A model generated the notes under the pieces. That model ran no database searches. It worked only from the letters and a program-made list of their open reading frames with translations, and was not told the DNA's origin. This document shows positions 42,581 through 49,457 of a stretch of DNA of 64,000 nucleotides, in pieces. The translations under genes and the position numbers were made by a program. This DNA comes from Streptomyces sp. LUP47B (GTDB lineage Bacteria > Actinomycetota > Actinomycetes > Streptomycetales > Streptomycetaceae), in the NCBI RefSeq assembly GCF_001746295.1, contig NZ_MJAH01000011.1, forward strand, positions 185,188-249,187, written 5' to 3'. How positions within the stretch are numbered: position 1 is the first letter of the stretch; every line of letters starts with the position of its first letter.

Positions 42581-42604
42581 GGACGGCCCACGTGGGGGCC
42601 GTCC
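42581..42604 (-). terminator. Hairpin after M20 amidohydrolase gene
   Basis: GGACGGCCC pairs with GGGCCGTCC around a CACGTG-containing loop, just past the amidohydrolase stop. The remaining 42330-42616 stretch is the BMP promoter region and holds no gene. Confidence 0.7.
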
Positions 42605-42616
42605 GTCACACCCGGA

Positions 42617-43837
42617 TCACTGTGCGGCATCCAGCAGGGCCGCCGCCGTGAACATCTCCACACCGACGGTGATGGCGGACTCGTCGGCGTCGAAGTCGCC
42701 CTGGTGGAGATCGCGCACGGTCCGCTCCCCCGGCGTGCGCACGCCGAGACGCGCCATGGCACCCGGCACGTGCTCCAGATACCAGGAGAAGTCCTCGCCG
42801 CCCAGGCTCTGCTCGGTGCTCTCGATCGAGTCGGCCCCGCGCCGGGCGGTCATGGCCTCGCGGATCAGCTCGGTGACGTCCGCGTCGTTGACGACGGGCG
42901 GAACCCCCCGCACGTAGTTGATCTCGGACTTGGCCCGGTGCAGATTGGCGACCTCGTCGATCGCGGCGACCACGATGTCCGGGGCCTGCCGCCAGGTGTC
43001 GAGGTCCAGGCAGCGCACGGTCCCGGAGAGCTCGGCGTGCTGCGGGATCACGTTGGGCGCGTGTCCCGACTCGATCCGCCCCCAGGTCACGGCGAGTCCG
43101 GCCCGCGTGTCCACCCGTCGCCCGACGATGGCGGGCACGTCGGTGACGACGCGGGCGGCGGCGGTGACGAGGTCGGTGGTGAGGTGCGGCCGGGCGGTGT
43201 GCCCACCGGGCCCGTCGAGGGAGATCTCCAGCCGGTCGCAGGCGGAGGTGATGGCACCGGTCCTGAGCCCGATCATCCCGGCGTCGACCCGCGGGTCGCA
43301 GTGCACGGCGAGGATCTTCCCGACCCCCTCCAGCACCCCGCACTCGATGGCGTCGGCGGCACCGCCGGGGAGCACTTCCTCGGCGGGCTGGAAGAGCAGC
43401 CGTACGGGCCGCGGCAGCAGCCCGCGCTTGAGCAGGTCGGCGAGGACGAGCCCGGCCCCGAGCACCACGGTCGTGTGAACGTCATGTCCGCACGCATGCG
43501 CCCGATCGGGCACGGTCGACCGGTACGAGCACTCGGTCTTCGTGTCCGGGATGGGCAGGCCGTCGATGTCGGCGCGCAGGGCGAGCATGGGCTTCTGCCC
43601 GTCCCAGTCCCCGATGTCACAGACGAGACCGGTCCCCATGGCGAGCACCCGGGGCTTCAGCCCGGCCCGCTCCAGCCGCTCCTTGATCGCCGCGGTGGTT
43701 CGGAACTCCTGGTTGCCGAGCTCCGGGTGCATGTGCAAGTCGCGTCGGAACAGTACGAGTTCGGCGTGCAGTTCCTCGCTCAGCACGCCGGGAAGGATTG
43801 CTTCCCCGGGAAGATCGACCTCGGACTCCAGTGACAT
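42617..43837 (-). CDS. M20D family amidohydrolase (aminoacylase/carboxypeptidase-like)
   Basis: This 406-residue metallohydrolase is of the HipO/AmhX type. Metal-site motifs are FRRDLHMHPELGNQEFRTTA, HACGHDVHTT, FQPAEEVLPGGA, a central dimerisation domain and GGEDFSWYLEHVPG. Members cleave N-acyl amino acids or related amides. ATG at 43837 follows GAGGGTGAAGC; a GTG 4 codons upstream is in frame but lacks spacing. A terminator hairpin separates it from the BMP gene. Confidence 0.88.
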   Translation of the reverse strand: MSLESEVDLPGEAILPGVLSEELHAELVLFRRDLHMHPELGNQEFRTTAAIKERLERAGLKPRVLAMGTGLVCDIGDWDGQKPMLALRADIDGLPIPDTKTECSYRSTVPDRAHACGHDVHTTVVLGAGLVLADLLKRGLLPRPVRLLFQPAEEVLPGGAADAIECGVLEGVGKILAVHCDPRVDAGMIGLRTGAITSACDRLEISLDGPGGHTARPHLTTDLVTAAARVVTDVPAIVGRRVDTRAGLAVTWGRIESGHAPNVIPQHAELSGTVRCLDLDTWRQAPDIVVAAIDEVANLHRAKSEINYVRGVPPVVNDADVTELIREAMTARRGADSIESTEQSLGGEDFSWYLEHVPGAMARLGVRTPGERTVRDLHQGDFDADESAITVGVEMFTAAALLDAAQ

Positions 43838-44145
43838 CAGTTGCTTCACCCTCTAAAGGGTAGGACGCCGGGGCGACCAACCGACCCGCGATCAACAAAA
43901 CTTCAACCCGTCGCAGGGAAGAAAATCTGGCCGCTCGACGCATGGACGTGATTTGAGGTGGGTAGGAACCTCTTTTCCCACACATACCATGCTGGGCCTG
44001 CGTCCGGTGGCACCGTTCATCTGTCGAAACGGCATTGGGACAGGGTGGGGATGGTCACGCGGGGTGATCAGCGGTGGTGGGCGGGGTCGCCTGGCTCATA
44101 CGCGTCCGTCGGACTGTGTCGCGAGCCACGCCGAGGTGGAAGCTC
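43838..44145. other. Intergenic region, no gene seen
   Basis: This stretch lies between the amidohydrolase start and the end of the ATPase-like gene. It has AT-richer patches (around 43895-43940 and 43965-43990) that probably hold the amidohydrolase promoter. No coding frame, repeat or structured RNA is evident. Confidence 0.5.
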
Positions 44146-44541
44146 CTAAGCGCCCGCCGGCTCACACCACACGAACCTCCCACGGTTGCCGTGTCCGGCC
44201 AACGGCTGCCACCCCCACAGATCCGCGCAGGCCCGCACCAACGCCAGCCCCGCCCCTCCTCCACCTCCCCCATGGCGCTCAACTCTTCGGGCGGCTCCGG
44301 AGAACCAGGGTCGGCATCCCAGGCCCCGCAGCACCCCCGCCGACCAGCGCACCCTGAGGGCCGCGGGCTCTTTCGTATGCCGTACGGCGTTGGAGACCAG
44401 CTCGGCCGCGAGCAGCTCCGCGGTGTCGGTCAGGCGGATCAGGCCGTGCATCGTGAGGATGAGCCGGAGGGTGCGGCGGGCGACGGTGACGGCTCGGACG
44501 TCGTTCGGGATCCTCGAAGCCCTCAAGTCCCCGCACTCCAC
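44146..44541 (-). CDS. RsbW-like ATP-binding protein with a scrambled ATP lid
   Basis: The 131-residue GHKL/HATPase fold is typical of streptomycete anti-sigma-like kinases: IPNDVRAVTVARRTLRLILT, N box LAAELVSNAVRHTKE, then GLALVRACADLWGWQPL at the end. The middle (GLGCRPWFSGAARRVERHGG) is not family-like, whereas the +1 frame encodes the expected AWDADPGSPEPPEELSAMGE segment. Two compensating frameshifts in G-runs therefore replace the ATP-lid region. GTG at 44541 is a tentative start. Confidence 0.6.
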   Translation of the reverse strand: MECGDLRASRIPNDVRAVTVARRTLRLILTMHGLIRLTDTAELLAAELVSNAVRHTKEPAALRVRWSAGVLRGLGCRPWFSGAARRVERHGGGGGGAGLALVRACADLWGWQPLAGHGNRGRFVWCEPAGA

Positions 44542-44626
44542 CGCCCGATGACCGCCAGGGAAACTCCTCGCGGCCGTCCGCGACTTCCCGCCCGGCGCCC
44601 GGAATCGCCCCGCTAGGGTGCAGCCC

Positions 44627-45286
44627 GTGAACGCCGAGAATCCCGACTTCATACGGGCCACCCGAACCGCGTACGACACGATCGCCGAGCCCTACACCGA
44701 GCAGTTCTCCGACTGGGCCGGCATCCCCACGCTGGACAGAACCCAGATCACCGGCTTCGCGGAACTGGTGAAGGAGCAGCGCAAGGGCCCGGTGGCCGAC
44801 GTCGGCAGCGGCCCGGGGCACGTGACCGCACAGCTCGCCGCACTCGGTGTCCCGGTCTTCGGCGTGGACGTCTCCCCGAAGATGGTCGAACTGGCCCGCC
44901 GAGCCCACCCTGACCTCCGCTTCCACGTGGGCTCGATGACGTCGCTCGACCTGCCGTCGGAGACCCTGGGCGGAATCACGGCGCTGTACTCGATCATCCA
45001 CGTCCCGGACGACCACCTCCCGACGGCCTTCGCGGAGTTCCACCGCACCCTGGCCCCCGGCGCCCACGCCCTGATCGGCTTCCAGTACGAGCCCGGCGGC
45101 ACCCACATGCACCTCGACGAGCGCTTCGGCCACAAGATCTCCCTCGACTACTGGCTGCGCGCACCGGAAGCCGTGGTCGAGCCCCTGGTCAAGGCGGGCT
45201 TCGAGGTGATCGTCCGAGTGCTCAGGGAGCCCCTGGGCGAGGAGAAACTGTCCCGGGCGTACCTGGTGGCGAGGAAACCGGCGTAG
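44627..45286 (+). CDS. SAM-dependent methyltransferase (class I)
   Basis: The 219-residue protein shows AdoMet motif I VADVGSGPGHVTAQLAALG, the acidic loop FGVDVSPKMVELAR, and post-motifs GSMTSLDLP and ALYSIIHVPDDHL. This is the ubiquinone-biosynthesis-like small-molecule methyltransferase group; substrate is unknown. GTG at 44627 follows AGGGTG. Degenerate copies of its 3' half occur at 48374-48478 and perhaps 49088-49110. Confidence 0.87.
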   Translation: MNAENPDFIRATRTAYDTIAEPYTEQFSDWAGIPTLDRTQITGFAELVKEQRKGPVADVGSGPGHVTAQLAALGVPVFGVDVSPKMVELARRAHPDLRFHVGSMTSLDLPSETLGGITALYSIIHVPDDHLPTAFAEFHRTLAPGAHALIGFQYEPGGTHMHLDERFGHKISLDYWLRAPEAVVEPLVKAGFEVIVRVLREPLGEEKLSRAYLVARKPA

Positions 45287-45332
45287 ACGCATTGCCCGCA
45301 CGCTGAGCGCTGGTGACCCGGCACCGCCGGTC

Positions 45333-46031
45333 TCAGGACCAGGCGATCTCGCCATGGCGGTCGATGAAGCGCCCGGTGCCGGCGCCGGGCCCTTCCGTGG
45401 CGAGGGCGACGATCGCGTCCGTGCCCTCGGTGACGGTCTGGGGGCCGCTGTGACCGTTCAGGTCGGTCGCGGTGTAGCCGGGGTCGGCGGCGTTGACGCG
45501 AATGTCCTTGAGGCCCTTGGCGTACTGCGTGGTCAACATCGTCAGCGCCGCCTTCGAGGAGGCGTACAGCGGCACGACGACGTGCGACTCGGGCCGGCCG
45601 GGGTCGTGGGTGAAGGCGAGGGAGCCCATGCCGCTGCTGACGTTGATGATCGCGGGGTCGTCCGAGCGGCGCAGCAGCGGCAGGAAGGCGGTGATGGTGC
45701 GGACGACGCCGATGACATTGACGTCCAGGACGGCGCGGGCGTCGGCGGCGGTGAGTTCGCCGGGATCCGCGAAGGGACCCTGCACCCCCGCGTTGTTGAT
45801 CAGGACGTCGATCCTGCCCTCGTGCTCGGCGACGTCCGCGGCGGCCGCGGCCACGGACGCGTCGTCGGTGACGTCGACGGGCACGAAGCGTGCGCCCAGC
45901 GCGGCGGCCGCCTCCTCGCCCCGCTCACGGTCGCGGGCTCCCAGGAGAACGGTGTGACCGCACGCGACGAGGCGGCGGGCGGTCTCGCGGCCGAGGCCCT
46001 TGTTGGCTCCGGTGATGAAGGTGATCGTCAT
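45333..46031 (-). CDS. Short-chain dehydrogenase/reductase
   Basis: This classical SDR of 232 residues has the cofactor motif TGANKGLGRETA, the structural NNAG, a Ser in NVSSGMGS and the catalytic YASSK. GAR at the end of beta-2 suggests NADP. Substrate is unknown. It is divergent from an XRE regulator 114 bases away, which is the likely controller. Convergent with the methyltransferase. Confidence 0.88.
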   Translation of the reverse strand: MTITFITGANKGLGRETARRLVACGHTVLLGARDRERGEEAAAALGARFVPVDVTDDASVAAAAADVAEHEGRIDVLINNAGVQGPFADPGELTAADARAVLDVNVIGVVRTITAFLPLLRRSDDPAIINVSSGMGSLAFTHDPGRPESHVVVPLYASSKAALTMLTTQYAKGLKDIRVNAADPGYTATDLNGHSGPQTVTEGTDAIVALATEGPGAGTGRFIDRHGEIAWS

Positions 46032-46145
46032 GCCTTCGATGGTTGCTCTGCCGAGCGAGCCGGACCAGGGACGCTTCGACGGTGGGAAGAGCAGTACCAC
46101 CCTTGCGCCCCCTGAGGTGATCGGGGAGGCGGGAGGATGGAGGGC

Positions 46146-47081
46146 ATGACGACGACACCCCCGGGGGCCGGACTGGGCGCGATGATCCGCACGTGGCGCA
46201 ACCGCCTGCCCCCGTCGGCTGCCGGGCTGCCGGTCGTCCGCAAGCGCCGGGCGGCCGGTCTGCGGCGCGAGGAACTGGCCGACCTGGCCGGGGTGTCGGT
46301 CGACTACGTCGTACGCCTGGAACAGGGGCGGGCCACGACACCCTCGGCGTCGGTGGTGGCCTCCCTGGCGCGTGCCCTCCAACTGTCCACCGCCGAGCGG
46401 GACCACCTCTACCGGCTGGCCCGGATCGTGCCACCCGCGGACGGCACGATCAGCGACCATCTCCCGCCCGGCATGCAACGCGTGCTCGTCCGCCTCGGAG
46501 ACGTAGCGGTCGCCGTGTTCGCGGCGGACTGGCAACTGGTGTGGTGGAACCACCGCTGGGCCGCCCTGCTGGGCGATCCCTCGGCCGCGCCGCCGCGGAT
46601 GCGCAACTTCGCCCGCGACAGGTTCCCGGTGGACGCCGATCACACCTCCCTCGCCCTGTGGCCGGTCACCGACGCGGATCCCGACACCACCGACGCCGCC
46701 CTCGTCTCCGACCTGCGCCGCGCCACTGGCCGCTTCCCCCGGGACAGCCGCCTCGCCGCGCTGGTCGGCGACCTGAACGCGGGCAACGCGAGGTTCGCCG
46801 AGCTGTGGGCGGCGGGAGAGGTGGCCGCGAACCGCGACGTCCACAAGACGGTCGACCACCCGTCGGTGGGCGCGGTCACGGTGGACTGCGATGTCCTGAC
46901 CGACGGCGACACCGAGCTCAAGATCGTCATCATGACCGCCGCGCCGGGCAGTGAGGACGAGACCAAACTCCAGCTCACCACCGTCGTCGGCCCACCGGCA
47001 GGCGCGCGCAACCAGCACGGGGGCTGGGTCCACCCCAGTGGGGGTGCTGGACCGCTGGTGGGTCGAGCGAGCTCTTCATAG
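46146..47081 (+). CDS. XRE family regulator with MmyB-like ligand-binding domain
   Basis: The 311-residue protein has an N-terminal helix-turn-helix (VRKRRAAGLRREELADLAGV, then SVDYVVRLEQGR) and the MmyB/PAS-like domain (DWQLVWWNHRWAALLGDPSA, RRATGRFPRDSRLAALVGDL). Such regulators commonly control a divergent SDR gene, as here. The last ~25 residues (after LTTVVGPP) look unlike the family and may be read-through into new sequence. ATG at 46146 has GGAGGG upstream; ATG at 46137 is an alternative. Confidence 0.83.
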   Translation: MTTTPPGAGLGAMIRTWRNRLPPSAAGLPVVRKRRAAGLRREELADLAGVSVDYVVRLEQGRATTPSASVVASLARALQLSTAERDHLYRLARIVPPADGTISDHLPPGMQRVLVRLGDVAVAVFAADWQLVWWNHRWAALLGDPSAAPPRMRNFARDRFPVDADHTSLALWPVTDADPDTTDAALVSDLRRATGRFPRDSRLAALVGDLNAGNARFAELWAAGEVAANRDVHKTVDHPSVGAVTVDCDVLTDGDTELKIVIMTAAPGSEDETKLQLTTVVGPPAGARNQHGGWVHPSGGAGPLVGRASSS

Positions 47082-47091
47082 CGTCGTACTC

Positions 47092-48069
47092 ATGACGGAT
47101 GACACGAACGAAGAGCGAACAGATGCCTCCAGGCGGACGGCATTACGTGGGCTGGGACTCGCGTTAGGTGGCGTGGCACTGGCCACCGGGCTCGGGGCCT
47201 CCCCGGCCGCAGCGGACCCGCGTCGCGGGATCACCACGTACGTGCTGGTGCACGGTACCCACAGCGCCGGCGCGTTCTGGATGCCGATCGCACGGGAGCT
47301 GACGCTGCGCGGTCACCGCGTCGTCATGGTGGACCAACCACGGCATGGCGCGGAGGCCTTCGTGCCGGAGTCGTATCAGCGGCAGGACCTCAAGGCGATG
47401 GCGGTCGAGCCTTCCCCGCTGAAGGGGCTCGGGCTGGAGGACTACGAGGCGCGCGTCACGGGCATCGTGCGCCGGGCGGCACGCAACGGCCCGGTGGTGC
47501 TGGTCGGGCACAGCCTGGGAGGCGTGTCGGTCAGCCGTGTCGGCGATGCCGTCCCGCATCTGCTGCACCACATTTGCTACATGGCGGCCTTCTGCCCCAG
47601 CCGCGCCCTGCCCACAGCGGACGCCTGCACGGCGGCACCCGAGAACGCGAACGCCGTCAGCCCGGTCGAGCTGGCGGTGGGTGACCTTGACCGGCTCGGT
47701 GTATTCCGACTGAACTTCCGGACAGGTGACAGCCGTGCGCTGGCCCTCCTGAAGGAGATGATCTGCGCGGACTACCCCGACGCCGAATTCCGCCGGATAC
47801 TGGCCGGCATGCAGACCGACGAGCCCGTCGCCGCTTATGCGGGCCGAGCGGTCGGCCGGGCCGGCAGCTGGGGCCGCATTCCCCGCACCTACCTGCGTTT
47901 CGGCAGGGACCGGACGATCGCCACCGCACTCCAGGACAGGATGATCGCGGAAGCCGACGCGTCCACACCCGGCAACAGCTTCCACGTCCACGATTTTCCC
48001 GAGGCGTCACACATCGGCCCCCTGGATCCCGTCCCGGTCGCAGAGGCCCTGGACTCGCTCGCGGGGTAG
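47092..48069 (+). CDS. Tat-exported alpha/beta hydrolase
   Basis: The 325-residue protein begins with a twin-arginine signal (ASRRTALRGLGLALGGVALA, cleavage after AAADP). The hydrolase domain follows: YVLVHGTHSAGAFW, nucleophile elbow VVLVGHSLGGVSVS, and His in FPEASHIGPL. It resembles hydroxynitrile-lyase/esterase-like hydrolases; substrate unknown. It starts 10 bases after the XRE gene. The next 440 bases hold gene fragments only. Confidence 0.85.
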   Translation: MTDDTNEERTDASRRTALRGLGLALGGVALATGLGASPAAADPRRGITTYVLVHGTHSAGAFWMPIARELTLRGHRVVMVDQPRHGAEAFVPESYQRQDLKAMAVEPSPLKGLGLEDYEARVTGIVRRAARNGPVVLVGHSLGGVSVSRVGDAVPHLLHHICYMAAFCPSRALPTADACTAAPENANAVSPVELAVGDLDRLGVFRLNFRTGDSRALALLKEMICADYPDAEFRRILAGMQTDEPVAAYAGRAVGRAGSWGRIPRTYLRFGRDRTIATALQDRMIAEADASTPGNSFHVHDFPEASHIGPLDPVPVAEALDSLAG

Positions 48070-48267
48070 GGGGATAGGGCACTCGAAGTCAACTGCGGGG
48101 TCGCAGCCTTGGATTAGCGGCAGACGTCATGAGTTGACTACTGCTCCTCCAGGAGCCGATCGACGCGGACGGATGGGCAGGCCGTAGCTGTGTCCCTGCC
48201 CCGGCACACGTATCAGGTTCTGCCCCCCCAGTCGGAGGCAGGGGACCGATGTGCCCTGGCCGCAGGT

Positions 48268-48352
48268 GAAAGTCAACCTGTTCCAGGACCGGTTCGCCGT
48301 TCGAAGTCGTCATCGACGTGAGGCTGTCCTCTGCGTCTCATTTATAACGTCA
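48268..48352 (-). pseudogene. Fragment of an RHS gene
   Basis: The minus strand encodes PVLEQVDFHL, matching SVLEQVDFTW of the intact RHS toxin, and two nucleotide blocks (around 48269-48296 and 48302-48350) match RHS positions near 50350-50380 and 50460-50510 with internal deletion. This is a remnant of an RHS core, likely left by recombination. The rest of 48070-48512 shows nothing coding. Confidence 0.65.
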
Positions 48353-48373
48353 TAGGCCCGGCGCGGCGCTCTT

Positions 48374-48478
48374 CACCCACCCACGCCTCGACGATGCTTC
48401 GGCCGCAAACTACTGGCTGCACACACCGGAAGCAGTAATCGAGCCCGATCAAGACAGAAAGCGGGCTCCGGGCAACTA
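48374..48478 (+). pseudogene. Fragment of the SAM methyltransferase gene
   Basis: The plus strand encodes NYWLHTPEAVIEP, matching DYWLRAPEAVVEP of the methyltransferase at 44627-45286. The flanking DNA aligns with about 45102-45185, with a small deletion and early stop. It is a degraded partial duplicate about 3.2 kb from the intact gene. Confidence 0.7.
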
Positions 48479-48512
48479 AAGCCCGAGGGAGTCCCCCCAC
48501 GGTCGGGTAGGC

Positions 48513-48725
48513 CTACGCCTGAATGGGACGGTAGGAGAGAGCCCTGTCCGCTACCTCTTCAGCTGTCAGTTTAGGGATGTTGCAATAGATCAGGTCAGTA
48601 ATTCGTGGATGCAAGACGCTCGACTTCAGCTCCTCAACGATTTGGTCTTCCTCCTCCTCTGGGAGATACGCGTCAATGAGCAACTGAACCATGCGAACCA
48701 ATTCTTCGCGGGCTTTCTGCACCAC
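48513..48725 (-). CDS. Colicin/pyocin-type (Im) immunity protein, orphan
   Basis: The 70-residue acidic protein matches the Im7/Im9-like pattern: ELVRMVQLLIDA, then EEEEDQIVEELKSSV, HPRITDLIYCN and TAEEVADRALSYRPIQA. Such proteins inhibit HNH-type nuclease toxins. GTG at 48725 or 48722, with GGAAGGGTG upstream. It lies downstream of the RHS toxin operon but without its own intact toxin; a short frame just upstream (ISGQPLEFIARKGDG then stop) could be the tail of a lost toxin. Confidence 0.65.
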   Translation of the reverse strand: MVQKAREELVRMVQLLIDAYLPEEEEDQIVEELKSSVLHPRITDLIYCNIPKLTAEEVADRALSYRPIQA

Positions 48726-48790
48726 TACCCATCACCCTTCCGAGCAATAAATTCTAGCGGTTGCCCCGAGATGCCGGCCGTGATGTCAAA

Positions 48791-49003
48791 TCATTCAAAG
48801 TCCCTCAGCGACCGATGCCAGGAACACATCAACCTTGAGCTTCGAACCTCTTGGTAGGGCATACCCAACTGCCACCAGAACCGCATGAGGTAGCGGCACT
48901 CCTGCGGCTCGCGGTCGTCGGCGAGGCGATCGTGGATGACCGTCTGGACGCGTCGCCGCTGATCATCATCGCGAAAGCAGTTACTGAGGTCCGTCAAGGT
49001 CAC
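48791..49003 (-). CDS. Small protein of unknown function in toxin-immunity cluster
   Basis: The 70-residue frame starts at GTG 49003 after AGGG. It is charged (DDDQRRRVQTVIHDRLADDR) with Trp/Cys-rich C-terminal part (YLMRFWWQLGMPYQEV). No family is recognised. Position between two immunity genes suggests another orphan immunity or a toxin remnant. Codon use is less G/C biased than neighbouring core genes. Confidence 0.4.
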   Translation of the reverse strand: MTLTDLSNCFRDDDQRRRVQTVIHDRLADDREPQECRYLMRFWWQLGMPYQEVRSSRLMCSWHRSLRDFE

Positions 49004-49144
49004 TGTCGGACCCTAGCAACCACAGTCAACGACTCTGACGTGACCTTGAAACCGCTGACAGGTCATTCCTTTAGGGGCTGTAACGGCTTTCTAGTGGCGA
49101 GGAAACTGGCGGCGCAGGACACTTTTACCCGTCCCCTGCAGCCC

Positions 49145-49453
49145 TCACCCCTCGCGCCAGTCGAGCGAGTTCAGAGTCGAGATTTCTCCCTGAGACAGTT
49201 TCAGAAGGGCATCGACAACACCCTGCCAAGAGTCAAGAGTGAGTTCACGCGGCCGAACTTCACCCTCATTAACATTTTCCCATACCAGATTCTTGTCAGG
49301 GTAGACACTCAGAGACCAGCCGGACTCATGGACCAGCGATACGTCAAAGTGTTCACCATCCACATCCCGTAGCTCCGCAAGAACTTCACGAATTCCTTGC
49401 TCATCAGGTTCATCAATAGACTCACCCATGACGTTGTTCATGAAGTATGACAT
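49145..49453 (-). CDS. Candidate immunity protein for the RHS toxin
   Basis: The 102-residue acidic protein starts at ATG 49453, 4 bases after the RHS stop, with AGAGG overlapping the toxin's last codons. Small size, acidity, lower GC and position directly downstream are typical of polymorphic-toxin immunity proteins. Residues include HFDVSLVHESGWSLSVYPDK and a C-terminal helix DSWQGVVDALLKLSQGE. The family is not recognised. It should neutralise the C-terminal nuclease tip in the producer cell. Confidence 0.7.
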   Translation of the reverse strand: MSYFMNNVMGESIDEPDEQGIREVLAELRDVDGEHFDVSLVHESGWSLSVYPDKNLVWENVNEGEVRPRELTLDSWQGVVDALLKLSQGEISTLNSLDWREG

Positions 49454-49457
49454 GAGG

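Noticed and set aside
47000..47081. Clear recombination junction in the XRE regulator tail
   Set aside because: The unusual last ~25 residues could equally be natural variation of the C-terminus; no repeat or sharp composition change marks a breakpoint.
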